The notes: generated by a model not told the origin, from the letters alone. A stretch of DNA of 64,000 nucleotides from Polyodon spathula (GCF_017654505.1 NC_054558.1:9746298-9810297); one strand, 5' to 3'. Positions 46,524 to 60,107 are shown, counted from the stretch's first letter. Program-made: numbers and translations.

Positions 46524-48530
46524 TGCTTATAAACTACTCTGCAATAGCATTTAGTGTCTTCCAGTTGGCTCTCATATCCTCTTTAATGAGATTTAGATGG
46601 CTCTGCTACTCCCAGTATAAATAATATACAAAGTTACTGTGTGTATTTCTGGGTATTCCCCTAAGTGCTGAATCCATTATGATCACAATGCTTCTTGATT
46701 CCAGTGCTGCTGTTAGGCTGTGGGACTCCACTGACCACTAGGTGTAGCTATTTCCCAATTTAGTGTTACTCCTGGACTGGGCTCAATGGGGTGATCTTTT
46801 GCTGGTGTGTTTTGTGTTGCAAGCAGGCATGCCTGTGTATTTTATGCGATGCCTGGAGTTCAGGGAAAATAGAGCACTCAATAACTCAATCCTCTTTACT
46901 GGCTTTGCTTGTTTACAGTCTAAATTCCCCAAATATAAAGATCTTTAGGATGCATTCAATTTTTTTTATGTAGAAAGCATTACGAAAGTGTTATAAAAAT
47001 ATACCGGTTTTTGCACTAGGTCTTACAGAGTATACTTATTTGTGATCAGAAGCAGGAAGTGGGTGAGAAGTGGAATCCTGTCGTGAAGATTCTGATTGGA
47101 ATTCAAGATGGCAATGCCCAGCGAGGGAGGTAAAGATTACATTTTTATACTATTAGGACAGAAACTACAGGAGTCAAACGAGAAGAAAAAAAAACACCAT
47201 CATTAAACCCTGTGATTCAAGTCAAACTACACGTCGGCAGCCCATCTATAATAATCTTTAGCAATCCACGTGACAGAACATAATCCGAGTTAACAAACGG
47301 AAAAGAATAAACAAAAACCTGCTTGAGTTTGAAAACCAGGACTAAAATAGCTTCCAGATTACTGCTGAAGCAGTACTGGGGATGCTGTATATCAAAATGC
47401 CCACAGCCGCAGGTAGCCGGGGCATGACATTCATTATAGCAGGATTTGCAGGTCTGTATTACAGAGTGAACTCTCCTCTTGCCTGTGTATTACATACTCT
47501 GAACTAAGTTGACTAAGCCTGTCGCTGAGATGATTACATCCCTGATGAATTAGTCTATAAGGGTGTGCTGAATTTGACCTGCAATGCCGAGATGACTTAT
47601 TATCAATGCTCATTACAATCTATTAAGAATGGAATTAAAGCCCTCCATTCCAAAGACTGTGGAGGATGTTCTTGACATCACTATCAGCCAATCAGGCAGC
47701 GACAGTGTGGCATTCCAGAACTCTGGAGGAGAGCTAAGTGTGCTGTCATTGATGCTTCAGGAAGGAGTGCAGATGGATTGCCATATCTAATATACTGAAG
47801 GACTTGGTGCAAGATAATGCGTTTTTAATTATTTTACTTAATTCATACCAGCAGGGTTCAAGACTCATTAGAGAGAGTATTAGTTAGAGGTATCTAAAAA
47901 TGATGCAAAAGAAAATGGTATAAGGTCCTAGGTTTTACAATACATGAAAGGAATTCCTAATAAAAACACTGCCCTTTTGTTGAGGTCTAGAACGCAGCAG
48001 CTACCATTCTGCCACTGTCAATGCCTAATTTACAGGTCTCTCTAATTAGGGAAGGTTCACCTGCAACCATTGCTTATTTACGATACTCACAACTCTCATT
48101 AAGAGAGACAAATAATTAAAATGATTAAGCAAAGACTGTCAACCTTCACTCTAAATAATCAGGCATGGACACAAAAAGAAGATTCCAGCTGAGACGAACT
48201 AGCTAATGAACAGAAATGAAGAGCGGCTGATGGACATCTGAGCCGTGGGAGCTGGGTAGACAAGGGGCTAAGAGTTAACAGCGCCATAGTTTATATTACA
48301 ACAGAGGAGGTCCATCTTAACGCTTTTGTACAAGAGAAACTATGTTTTTAAATCAACTTCTTCCATCTTATTAACTTTAGCAATACTATTAGACTTAACA
48401 CCGATGCTTAACACTCACCAAGCACGTCTGTCTAATGTCATTCTGAAAATCGCCTAGAAGCTGCAAGGATTATGAGAAGTTTTAATGCATGAAGAGTGAC
48501 TTGGTAAGACTTTATGTTGCAAATCCTACC
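46524..48530. other. Intergenic, no gene seen
   Basis: Unique-looking AT-rich DNA. A stretch at about 47980-48140 is rich in TAATTA-type words and may be conserved non-coding. No exon is recognised. Confidence 0.4.
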
Positions 48531-48535
48531 CTAAT

Positions 48536-48662
48536 GTACAACCCCAACCCTAACCCTACCCACAACCCAACCCTAACCCTAACCCTAACCCTAACCCTAA
48601 CCCTAACCTTATTACCCTTTAACCACAACCAGAACCCTAACCCTAACCACAATCCCTAACCC
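48536..48662. repeat. Interstitial telomere-like (CCCTAA)n tract
   Basis: Degenerate start (CCCCAACCCTAACCCTACCC), then six consecutive CCCTAA units at about 48571-48607, then further scattered copies to about 48662. It is preceded by TTGGTAAGACTTTATGTTGC, a motif type found at ends of some fish DNA transposons. Confidence 0.9.
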
Positions 48663-49409
48663 TTTCATTAACTAACTGAATGTATATCATTGTTAAAGAA
48701 GTAGATTCTAGGTTATAGGGTGCTGAAGTGAATATATGAACAATATGCAGTATCCTGTTACATGCACACATGTACAATATGCAGTATCCTGTTACATGCA
48801 CACAACATACACTGTGCTTGTCTGCTTTAATACAGCAGCTGGAAAAACAAATCTTTAGGGGTGAGGTGGGGGGTTCTAAATCTAAATGCAGCATAAACTC
48901 CAGTGGGGAAACACCATTGATTTTAATTATGTTCTTAACTGAGAATTGGTCCCCAGACCTTTGAGCATAATTATTGTTCTCTGATATATGGAATGCATAT
49001 TATATAGTATATGTATTCATCAGCTCAATATAATACTCTAAAAAGCAAACTGAAAATGATTTACAGGGCAGTTAATGAGTGTGTCTTCATTGCTGTATAC
49101 ATTGCCCTCTGTTAGGTAACCACCTTTTCTTCTCTGCATGGCTTCTCCTCTGCAATATGCTGGAATTGGAACAGAAGAAAATGAAATGTCAAAACTAGCT
49201 CACTGACCCTCATTGTCATGCCCAGTAAGACCCTGGACAACAACCAGCCTCATTACATTTATTACTGGAACTTCGACTTTGTTGGATTAAACTAAAGCTT
49301 AGCTTGCTCCCTGGGTCAGTGCATTGGGAAGTGGGTTAAAGCATTGTGCCACCTTTGCTGAGGGAGTGCAGAATGTTGCCTGGTTGTTGTATAATGATGC
49401 TGCAATTAG

Positions 49410-49670
49410 AAGCTCCTGTTTGGTTTGAGTGTGCATTGGCGTGCCGAGGTATTGCCCTTCTGCATGGGACATGCTCAAGTCCACACTGTGCTGTGTTAGT
49501 CAGGAAGCTATTTGGTTTGAGTGTGCATTGGCGTACCGAGGTATTGCCCTTCTGCATGGGACATGCTCAAGTACACACTCTACTGTGTTAGTCAGGAAGC
49601 TGTTTGGTTTGAGTGTGCATTGACGTACTGAGGTATTGCCCTTCTGCATGGGACATGCTCAAGTACACAC
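49410..49670. repeat. Tandem repeat, about 92 bp, 3 copies
   Basis: Copies share GTTTGGTTTGAGTGTGCATT, GAGGTATTGCCCTTCTGCAT and GGGACATGCTCAAGT. Frames on both strands are open across copies but show no known domain. Confidence 0.9.
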
Positions 49671-51074
49671 TATTAGCCAGGAATACCCTGTGAACACACT
49701 CACGCATATACATCTTCACTAATTCGAAAAACAAACTGATTTATACAATTAAATCTGTCAAAAAAATACTACATTTCACAGGCTCAAAAACAGACCAGGT
49801 AAAAAAAAAAAAAGCTATAAGCTATATTCAAAAAGGGGTCAGCTAGAAAAGACACAATTGGGATAAAGGTTCTCCAAATGTAAAACATATTCACTTTAAA
49901 ATTTCAATTCATCATGATCCGAAAAAGAAGGAATGGTGCAGAATGATAGCTGGGCTGAGTTGCTATAGTAACAATGTCAGAGAAAAGAGGAAAGCTAGAA
50001 GCAGAATAGCATCTATTGCAAACCCGGAGAATTAACCGCTCTGTTCTGCTGATCTCAAGACAACAGCTAGAGAGAAACAAATAAGAAACTTGACCTTGTA
50101 TTGATACAGCAATGGTACAAAATAAAAGAAATGCAATAAATGCTTGCGGAGGCCTTGAGTTCTGTATACAACTGATAACACTCGGCTAAATAAACTGACA
50201 CGCCTGTGTGATTGTCATAGCCTTGTACACAAAGGGATCTGTATAACCCTTTCATGCATGTGCGGAACCCTAAAAAATAATAAGTATTACAATGTTTAAG
50301 CAATGAATACTTTGGATATAAAGGAGGTGAAAGGTCAGATTTGAGAAGTGGAGTGAAAGAGTGTACGCTAGTGTTAACAGAGACTGCACAAGAAACAGAA
50401 AGAAAATCCAGCTGAATTACTGAAAGGGATACGGCTCCATAGAAAGATCTCTGTGAGTAGGAGAGAGTGTGCTGTCTGGATGTAAGCAGCCTTGCTTTAT
50501 TGAAAAGTGAACCTGAACTGGGAAGAAAACTGACTTGTGACTGTTTCTTTTAAGGGTGTAACCCATGCTGGCCTCATATAGGGATAAACACTCTCTTCTA
50601 GTCTCTGTATGGAAGATGCAAATACATATAAAAAATACATATGAAGGTGACAGTTTTTCAAAGCAATGAAAAAATAAATACCTTTTCAATTAAAAATATA
50701 TTTATTATGTGTCCAAAACTATTTTTTTTCAGCAATTTTTAAAAAAAATATGTCATGCATGAAAGTGTTGAGTTCCGTGACTATTTCAAGTTCTGTTTCA
50801 CGTGTGCCTGCCTGACTGGCTTGCACCCATGGGGCTATAAGTCCATCACAGCCTTCTTTATAACGCCTTGACTCTGTACTGTATGTGACCCATAAAACAC
50901 CAGCCCATGCCTTATTGATGGTTGATGGTAATAGCTCCACATATCCCATTTCAAGCGAATCTGCATTCTGGAGTAGACTATACCAGCTCACTGCAGTTTA
51001 CAGCTGCACCCCCTGAGCAGTAATTCAAAATCCTGATGCACTCCTGATTTATTTGAATGTCTTTAAAATATAAA

Positions 51075-51362
51075 CACAGAAGGCTGTGCGTATGTGAAGT
51101 CTGTTGTCTGGAAATGAAGGCTGTGCGTATGTGAAGTTTGTTGTCTGGAAAGGAAAGCTGTGTGTATAGGAGTTTTGTTGTCTTGAAATGAAGGCTGTGC
51201 GTATGTGAAGTCTGTTGTCTGGAAAGGAAAGCTGTGCATATGGGAGTTTTGTTGTCTTGAAATGAAGGCTGTGCGTATGTGAAGTCTGTTGTCTGGAAAG
51301 GAAAGCTGTGCGTATGGGAGTTTTGTTGTCTTGAAATGAAGGCTGTGCGTATGTGAGGTCTG
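51075..51362. repeat. Dimeric minisatellite, about 74 bp (2 x 37), 4 copies
   Basis: Alternating half-units: GAAGGCTGTGCGTATGTGAA with TCTGTTGTCTGG, and GAAAGCTGTGCGTATGGGAG with TTTTGTTGTCTTG. The halves are related, so a 37-bp monomer has duplicated and diverged before amplification. Confidence 0.9.
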
Positions 51363-53624
51363 TTGTAGCTGTCTGGTGTTCAGTGCTTGCAATCACTTGG
51401 CAGGGTTTTGAGCTCTGTTGTTCCAGTACAGTTCAATGCCGCCCCCTAGGAACTCTACGGTCGGCAGTGGAATAGCCTGGGCTATAGGGCACATCCTACA
51501 CTCCACTCAGAGTGCCTTTATTGGATGCGCCACTCGGAAGCAACAGTGGTAAACTTTTATAAGCCACTGACAAGCAATTAATATTCTGTAGTTATTTTAG
51601 AGTTAATATTATTATTGCTTTTTTTGGCTTCTGAATGAAACACACAGCACATTTATTTACTTAAAAAAAAAAAAAAACTTAAGACTACTTACAAGCCTCT
51701 AAATGAAACTTCTCAGTTGCTTTTCTTCTGGTTGGCTCATTTTAATGTTTTACATAAAAGCAGCATGCATGATACTGAGATTGCGCAGATATGTGTGTGG
51801 GCGCCATGGTAACCGAAAGCAAGATGACTTACATGAGAAGAAAGAAGACAGACTGCAGGCGCAGCACTGCTCTTTCAATATCACTGGAAGAGTATTATTT
51901 GAATTGCTTGGAAGCATGTTTTGAGCAGAATGCTCTGTAGGAGAGCAAAGCCACTGCTGCTGCAGGACATTGTCTGCTGGGGCATCAACTTTCCAATTCC
52001 TTCAAACGGGTGCACCAGTGCCCTCTGTCCTATAGTGGAGTTGATACAGTGCAGTCAAACTGGTGCACAAGAGCCCTCTGTCCTATAATGGAGTCGATAA
52101 AGTGCATCGATTCACTACAAAGAAATGACTGTTTGAGAATGGCAGCATGGTCTGTGCTTGTATTGAGCAGGGACACACGCACATGCTCACATGCACACAC
52201 GCACACACACACAGGCACACACACACTTAGCAAATTGATGGAAAAATGACTCTCTGCTAAATTTATTTAGAGCCTTGTCATGGTTTGTTAGAGTGCATTT
52301 AAGGCTGAGTTGATTTTTTTTTTCTTAAAGCTGTATTCATTTAATTTCAATATGGTAGGATTGTTGTCCTCAGCATTTTTTCTGTTATATTTTTTACACA
52401 ACACAGTACGCTATTTAAATGGCTTCCGCTCTTCCTGAAGCTATAATCTCACATCTATCTTTGAATGGATTACAGGATTACCTATACACCTGTATAGGTA
52501 TGGCATTTAACATAATCCAACTTGAGACCTACATGAACCGTGCAGGTTGAAGCTTTATTCCATGTCAGCTATCTCATAAATAGAGGAAGCTGTCCTGTGT
52601 TGCTCATTGCTTAACAGCAATAAACCCTTATTAATTTAAGAACATACAAATTCAATTCATGGCAATTGTTTTTTGGGGGTCTTTTTAAATTGTTGTTGAA
52701 TCATTTTCTACATGGCTTTGTAAGTGGGTGGTTGCAAACACCAGCAGTAAAACAGCAAGAATTGATTTCTATTCAGAAAGACAGCTTTTAAGAGAATTGT
52801 TCATATAGTAAGGAAGGTTCATATTTTCTTGCAAGGAAAAATAGCAACAAAAGCATGTACAGCATGAACACCCACTGTCCACAATTAATAAGTAGTGTCT
52901 ATAGAGGTTAATATAATGCAGTTTTATGAATCATTATGCCAAATTAAGCCCTGTGTCTCCTATGACTTGTACTTATGGATATACAGGTGCTGTGCCACAC
53001 AAGAAACAAAAAAGTTGCAAATCCACTGTGTTGCTCGTAATGCTATGTAATCGGTAATTGTCAATGTCATATGCCGGTATAATGATATTTGTATAATGTA
53101 TATTTTCTGAAGGGAATAGCCTGCGCTGGCCTTTAAAGGGTTAACTACTCTGCCAGCGTTGCTGGCTTCTGCGTTAAAGGCTAATTCAGTGTAATCTACT
53201 CCATCCACTCAATACATAACAATGAGCTGCCTCAGGTGCAGAGCTCAGAGAAGAGCTGCTTGAGATCTCCATAGAAATAATACATTTCCGACTCTGCAGG
53301 AATAGACTTCTCATATAGATTAGCAACACTTCTATAGACTCATCTGCATTTTAAAAGCTGTTGCATTTCTACAGTCCTTTCCATAGATACTGTATGCTGT
53401 CACTGTATTCATTATTTTAATGACATTTTATTTTAAGGTTTTATGTTGGCATGTTTGGTAAAGGGAGTTAGATTTAAAAAGGGTAATATTATTGAATGTC
53501 TCCTCACTCCTGGAACTCACTTACTGAACAGAAAGGTAGAAAATGAATGGGCCCCTCCATTTCCTCTGCCCAGCAAATCACCTTTTTTTTTTTAGAAGGG
53601 ACAAGTGTAACAAGCTACTGAACT

Positions 53625-53830
53625 CTGAAGATGAGGGCACGGACTGGGAAACCTTCATCTGGAGACGAAGGCTTGGACTGGGAAACCTTCGCCTGCAGAT
53701 GAGGGCCCAGTCTGAGAATCCTCCTGGAGACGAGGGACCAGTCTAAGAAACCTCCTGGAGACGAGGACCCATTCTGAGCAACCTCCTGGAGACGAGGACC
53801 TGGCCTGGGAAACCTTTGCCTAGACTCAAG
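53625..53830. repeat. Degenerate 33-36 bp tandem repeat, about 6 copies
   Basis: Units share CTGGAGACGAGG, ACTGGGAAACCT and CCCAGTCTGAGAA-like words. Confidence 0.85.
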
Positions 53831-54266
53831 GGTGCTTCACCAGTGGCCCAGATGATTGTAGATGATGGTTTTCATAACCTGTTTACACAGACGGTATTAC
53901 TTTAATAATATAAATGCCATGTTGTTGTGATTTATAATCCCTGGTGTGCAGGGATTTTTAAAAAGTTTTTGTTTTCAGTACATCTTTAAGTAATTTAATG
54001 AAGAAACATGTTCAAGTTCTTGAACTGCTTCCCTGCAGGATTCCTCTGCTGATTAGTAGATTAGTATTTTAATGCAGTGATTCATTTGTATCTTGTAAAG
54101 AAGCACTTAAACCCAGACTGCAAGTTGAGGAATTGGATGGGTATATTGAAAAGGAGAACATGGTGCCAGTTCACAGGTCTCTAAAGCGGGGCCCCAGAGA
54201 TAGGTGGTGCTAGCAAAGCTAAACCTGGGAGCTGCTGTACTTTACATGTATTTTAAGAGCATCGTT

Positions 54267-54434
54267 CATCTTATGTGTAATCTTCTGAACTGAAAATGCA
54301 GCCTATCAACAGATGTCTGTTTTAGAAAAATTGTCATTAAATATTAAATGAAATAAGCTTTCAGATGTGTTTATTTAGCTGATTTCATCTGTTGATAGGA
54401 TGCATTTGCAGTTTAGCAGATTACACATAAGATG
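54267..54434. repeat. Inverted repeat, 49-bp arms, 70-bp loop
   Basis: The left arm 54267-54315 (from CATCTTATGTGTAATC to CCTATCAACAGATG) and the right arm 54386-54434 are reverse complements at 45 of 49 positions. The loop is AT-rich. Arms of equal length without indels suggest either a young foldback element or a constrained hairpin. Confidence 0.9.
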
Positions 54435-54653
54435 AAAGATCTCCTTTTTATTTGTAGTGAAATCAAACACTTTGCATTTTCAAGTTGGTAAAATGCAGCG
54501 TTCATCACTTCAGAGCTGATCCTGTAGATATGGGTAACGTTTTCCATTCAGGAGGTCTCTGCACTGCACACACACGTGCAGTGGGGCATGTTGTTTCACA
54601 TCAGTATGTTTATTTACAGAATACACATTCTGCTAGTTGTTAGTGTACTACTA

Positions 54654-54655
<2 letters not shown>

Positions 54656-54699
<44 letters not shown>
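54656..54699. repeat. (GT)n microsatellite
   Basis: About 22 GT units. Confidence 0.95.
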
Positions 54700-54702
<3 letters not shown>

Positions 54703-57026
54703 ATTATGTCTACAGGCTTGTGGTATTTAGTATAATGACATTGGGAAGGTAGACTGGCTCTATCTTAAAGGAATAATAATGTAGGCTGTCTTGTGCAGAT
54801 CACTTAGTCTTCAAGGGGAGCTTCACATACAAAACAACAGCCAGAGAAAATGATGAGGTTGTCATGCTGATGTGTGGTAAAGCATGAAGGGTATATGATT
54901 TAAAAAGGAACAGCGTAATGGGGTTCTGTAAACAGAGGCAGTAGCAGTTCTTTGGAAATTAGTGCAGGCTTTTATTGCAAAGATTTTTTTTTTTTAAACG
55001 CTGCCTTTTGATGTGATTGTTTTCTTGATTTGTAGGAAACACCATGTTGTTTGCAATTCCAACAGAGGACTATACAACTGCATTGACAAGCATGTGCAAC
55101 ACACACTCTTACAGAACTCAGCTCACTGCCACAGTCAGGTCACAACTTACTCCAAATGTCCTCTAGATGGAGCACAAGGGATTGCAAACCCACAACTCTG
55201 GGCTTCTCGCTCGCTGCAAAGTGCACAGCAGAAGAATCGGCTGAAAAAGCACAGAGACGTACATCATTATATAAAATAATAAATCAAGCAAACACGGGGC
55301 AGTACAGCAGGTAGAAATGTATCAACAAAAAATCTGGGCAGGATAGCCAGGCAGATACAGCCATTCACAATGCATACCCATAGGCATTCAATGGATTTTG
55401 CAGAAATGTTGGATCACAAGTTTTATAAACCCTGAATGTTTCACAGTGATGACTGTTGCCAGGTAATGCTGTGGTATCTTACCACAATCACTTGGTGCTG
55501 ACTTTAACCCTGACAGCTATCACTGCAGAGCAGGAAAAGGAAATCAGACACTTGCAATGGAAGTGCATTGAATGCATCGGCAGTTACACTGCAATCTTTG
55601 TTTGTTATTGTCAGGGTAATATAAATCACAGCCTACCTGTATGTAATAACAGAAGGGTCCCAATTGAAGTACTGCTTCAATCTGCTGACCTGCAGGAATG
55701 CCCCAACTTCCATATTCTCTGATGGGCATACATCCCCCCGTATCTACCTCCAACTCATACAGGCTTCTTCCAGCACGGCTCTTCTGCACCCTGTACCTGA
55801 TTCTTCTTACACAAGGTGCTCTCACTGCATGTGCACTGCAGTTCTCGTTACATTTCATTGATTTTGTATTTCTGATCTTGTGTTCATGCTTCTATGGGAT
55901 TTGGGGAGTCTCATCATCGAAGCAGTTTAAACGGAGGATGAAAGTGCCACAAGTAGAATAACATCTTTATAAACCAACCAATTTACGATGCAATTACATG
56001 GATCACAAAGATTAGTACATGCTAGCACCTTTATCTCTGCACACTGTACTGGCGCTGGTGCTTATGTGACTGATATTATAAGAAGTGTGACTAGTTACTG
56101 CACTGGGAAATGATCCATCTGTATTCTGCGGGTCAGATTCAGCATCTTCGTAAATATCAGAAATGTCCAAAGGTTTGGTGGGGTGACAGGCCTGTTCTTA
56201 AACTGGCTAAAATGATAAGAAAATGTTTACTGCAATGCCATCACTGGGTGCCACATCTTCTCATCCTCAATGTGAAGGATCAAGGTACGCTTCAATGCAG
56301 TGGCAGCCTTATCAAAATGAAATAGGACAGATGGAAAAATAAGCTCTATAACGTGTGGCACTGCATTTGCAAAAGGTTCTAGCTAAAGGTCATTTGCATT
56401 ATAAAGGTTTCTCCTAGTAAAAGCATCGCAAAGTGTGATAAAGCACATTGACAGCCTGATAAAGCATAGTTAAGCATTGTAATGCACAGAGAGTCATGGT
56501 AATGTGTATTAAAAGCATAAACACCAGGGTACAATAAGTATATTGATGGGAAAAGCATGGGAAAGGTGCAAAAATGCTGCATTTGCATATCTTTGAGCTA
56601 GAGTTGAGTTCGACAAGTGGAAAATATATTATTAGCAGTTGGTATACACGGTACAGGGTATTGGGAATCCCTTCTTAGGATAGTACATTGCCGTAGCTAG
56701 GACTGCTGTAACTGTCCCTCTGCTGTGGAACTGATATCAGAGGCAATAGCAGTTTCGACTAGAATGAGCAATACACCATCATCAAGCACAGGATAACAGC
56801 AGCAACTGAGTTTCCTAAACTGGCAAATATACTTATTCAAACTCAAAAAATACAGTCAGCAAAACCCTATTCAATGACTGCCGATACCATTGGGGTTTTG
56901 AACACATCCTTTTATATTGCTGAAGGAGTCCCGTGAGATAATGTTGAACCCAAAAGGATCATGTAAATCCCCAACAAAGATTCTATATTACTCTTAGCTG
57001 GACATAAGCTGGCTTTACAGGAGTTA
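54700..57026. other. Intergenic, no gene seen
   Basis: No exon recognised. A stretch at about 56400-56590 is built from AAAGCAT/TAAAGCA words and probably is a decayed dispersed repeat. Confidence 0.4.
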
Positions 57027-57269
57027 GAACATAAGAACATAAGAACATAAGAACATACATAAGAAAGTTTACAAACGAGAGGAGGCCATTCGGCCCATCT
57101 TGCTCGTTTGGTTGTTAGTAGCTTATTGATCCCAAAATCTCATCAAGCAGCTTCTTGAAGGATCCCAGGGTGTCAGCTTCAACAACATTACTGGGGAGTT
57201 GATTCCAGACCCTCACAATTCTCTGTGTAAAAAAGTGCCTCCTATTTTCTGTTCTGAATGCCCCTTTGT

Positions 57270-58775
57270 CTAATCTCCATTTGTGACCGCTGGTCCTTGT
57301 TTCTTTTTTTTCAGGCTGAAAAAGTCCCTTGGGTTGACACTGTCAATACCTTTTAGAATTTTGAATGCTTGAATTAGGTCGCCACGTAGTCTTCTTTGCT
57401 CAAGACTGAACAGATTCAATTCTTTTAGCCTGTCTGCATATGACATGCCTTTTAAGCCCGGAATAATTCTGGTCACTCTTCTTTGCACTCTTTCTAGAGC
57501 AGCAATATCTTTTTTATAGCGAGGTGACCAGAACTGCACACAATATTCAAGATGAGGTCTTACAAGTGCATTGTACAGTTTTAACATTACTTCCCTTGAT
57601 TTAAATTCAACACTTTTCACAATGTATCCAAGCATCTTGTTAGCCTTTCTTATAGCTTCCCCATATTGTCTAGATGAAGACATTTCTGAGTCAACAAAAA
57701 CTCCTAGGTCTTTTTCATAGATTCCTTCTCCAATTTCAGTATCTCCCATATGATATTTATAATGTACATTTTTATTTCCTGCGTGCAGTACCTTACACTT
57801 TTCTCTATTAAATGTCATTTGCCATGTGTCTGCCCAGTTCTGAATCTTGTCTAGATCATTTTGAATGACCTTTGCTGCTGCAACAGTGTTTGCCACTCCT
57901 CCTACTTTTGTGTCGTCTGCAAATTTAACAAGTTTGCTTACTATACCAGAATCTAAATCATTAATGTAGATTAGGAATAGCAGAGGACCTAATACTGATC
58001 CCTGTGGTACACCACTGGTTACCACACTCCATTCTGAGGTTTTTCCTCTAATCAGTACTTTCTGTTTTCTACATGTTAACCACTCCCTAATCCATGTACA
58101 TGTGTTTCCTTGAATCCCAACTGCGTTCAGTTTGAGAATTAATCTTTTGTGCGGGACTTTGTCAAAAGCTTTCTGGAAATCTAAATAAACCATGTCATAT
58201 GCTTTGCAATTATCCATTATCGATGTTGCATCCTCAAAAAAATCAAGCAAGTTAGTTAGACACGATCTCCCTTTCCTAAAACCATGTTGACTGTCTCCCA
58301 GGACCCTGTTACCATATAGGTAATTTTCCATTTTGGATCTTATTATAGTTTCCATAAGTTTGCATATAATAGAAGTCAGGCTTACTGGTCTGTAGTTACC
58401 TGGTTCAGTTTTGTTTCCCTTTTTGTGGATCGGTATTACGTTTGCAATTTTCCAGTCTGTCGGTACCACCCCTGTGTCAAGAGACTGCTGCATGATCTTG
58501 GTTAGTGGTTTGTAAATTACTTTTTTCATTTCTTTGAGTACTACTGGGAGGATCTCATCCGGCCCAGGGGATTTGTTTATTTTAAGAGCTCCTAGTCCCT
58601 TTAACACTTCTGCCTCAGTTATGCTAAAGTTATTTAAAACTGGATAGGAACTGGATGACATGTGGGGCATGTTGTCAGTATCTTCCTTTGTAAAAACTTG
58701 TGAAAAGTAATCATTTAATATATTTGCTATTTTTTTTTCTTCATCTACGATTTGGCATTTGTATCTCTTAAACAT
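57270..58775 (-). pseudogene. CR1 ORF2 reverse transcriptase part
   Basis: 501 codons open. It includes LKINKSPGPDEILPVVLKEM, NYRPVSLTSIICKLMETIIR, GFRKGRSCLTNLLDFFED, DFQKAFDKVPHKRL, TSGVPQGSVLGPLLFLIYI and the catalytic FADDTKVGG box, so the RT core is intact. The frame ends early at SLKKKKQGPAVTNGD. The related copies have six T where this one has eight T in a homopolymer near 57305, a 2-bp insertion that cuts off the last residues. Confidence 0.92.
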
Positions 58776-59251
58776 TCAATCTCCTCTTTGAATGTTCTCT
58801 TGCTGTTGTAATATTGGAAAAACATTATGGAATTGTTTTTAGCTCCCTTAGCAATGTTCATTTCTATTTCTCTCTTGGCCTTTCTAACTTCCTTTTTGAC
58901 TTGCGTTTGCAGTTCTGTGTACTCTTTCTGCGTACTTTCTTTTTGGTCCTTTTTTAATGCTCTGTAAAGTGCCTTTTTTGCTGAATATTTTTTTTTAATT
59001 GATCTATTAAACCATTTTGGCAATTTAGTTTTACATTTAGATTTGTCTACTTTAGGGATGTAATTGTTTTGCGCCTCTAGTACTACATTTTTGAAGAACA
59101 ACCATCCTTCTGTGGGTGTTTTCTCTATTTTACTCCAATCTACTTCTGTTAGTCTCTGTTTCATACCTTCATAGTTTGCTTTTCTAAAATTGTAAACCTT
59201 AGCTTTAGTCATTACTTTTGGGGTTTTAAAAAACACTTCAAATGAGACCAT
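58745..59251 (-). pseudogene. CR1 ORF2 endonuclease-RT linker
   Basis: 168-codon frame: KVYNFRKANYEGMKQRLTEV, LPKWFNRSIKKKYSAKKALY, MFFQYYNSKRTFKEEIECL. It continues the endonuclease end (SDHSMVSFEV, where SDH is the last catalytic motif). It is separated from the RT frame by one frameshift near 58750, next to a run of nine T on the + strand. Confidence 0.88.
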
Positions 59252-60107
59252 GCTGTGGTCTGAGTTTGCTAGTGGTTCTCTGACCTCTGTTTTAGTTATT
59301 CTATCTTTGTTATTTGAAAAGACTAAATCAAGGCATGCCTCCCCTCTAGTGGGTGCCTTGACAAATTATGTTAGGAAGCAGTCATTTGTCATTTCCACCA
59401 TTTCAATTTCATCCTTCGTGCTACCCACCAGGTTTTCCCATTTTATTTGGGGAAAGTTGAAATCCCCCATTAGTATGGCTTCTCCTTTGCTACACGCATT
59501 TCTAATGTCATTGTATAACAGATTATTTTGCTCACCGTCTGAATCTGGCGGTCTATAGCATGCTCCTATTATTATGCCCTTTGAATTTTTGTCCGTTATT
59601 CTGACCCATATTGATTCGGTTTATTTTCTTTGTCCAGGTTTAACACCTGGGCTTCAAGACTGTTTCTTATGTATAGCGCTACCCCTCCTCCTCTTCTGTC
59701 CTGCCTGTCTTTCCTATACAGTGTATACCCACAAATATTATATTCGTCCCCATCACTCTCAGACAACTACGTTTCTGTAACACCTATCACATCATAGTTA
59801 CCTGTTAGTGCAGTAGCTTCAAGTTCTATAATTTTGTTTCTGATACTTCTAGCATTTAGATAAATACATTTAATGGTTGTCTTACCTGAGTTGTTGTTCT
59901 TGTTTTGATGCGGTCTCCCTTCTGTTTTTTTGTTGATTTCTCCCCCCTTCCTTTCTAGTTTAAATGCTTCTGAACCTGCTCGAGGATCTTTTCTCCAAGT
60001 AGACTGGTTCCCTTGTTATTTAAGTGCAGTCCATCCCGTCTATACAGATAGTCCTCGTTGTAGAATGTGGTCCAATGATCAAGATAGGTGAAGCCTTCCC
60101 GTGTGCA
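59252..60107 (-). pseudogene. CR1 ORF2 AP-endonuclease region, broken
   Basis: In reverse, 59252-59840 reads ALTGNYDVIGVTET, then a TAG at 59767-59769 where Trp is usual, then LSESDGDEYNICGYTLYRKD and RRGGGVALYIRNSLEA. Catalytic Glu (VTET) and the SDH motif are visible. Further frame breaks follow. The part up to 60107 links to ORF1. Confidence 0.8.

Larger units (their letters stand above)
48663..53620. other. Intergenic, no gene seen
   Basis: Apart from the minisatellites listed within it, including a 32-bp duplicate with CAATATGCAGTATCCTGTTA near 48739-48800, this is unique-looking sequence without a recognisable exon. Confidence 0.4.

Noticed and set aside
42032..46524. Minus-strand frames of 17-residue VIVQAVVNALVWQCCWT repeats as a repeat protein
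   Set aside because: Unit length divisible by three keeps frames open; starts and stops coincide with array defects; no splice or promoter context.
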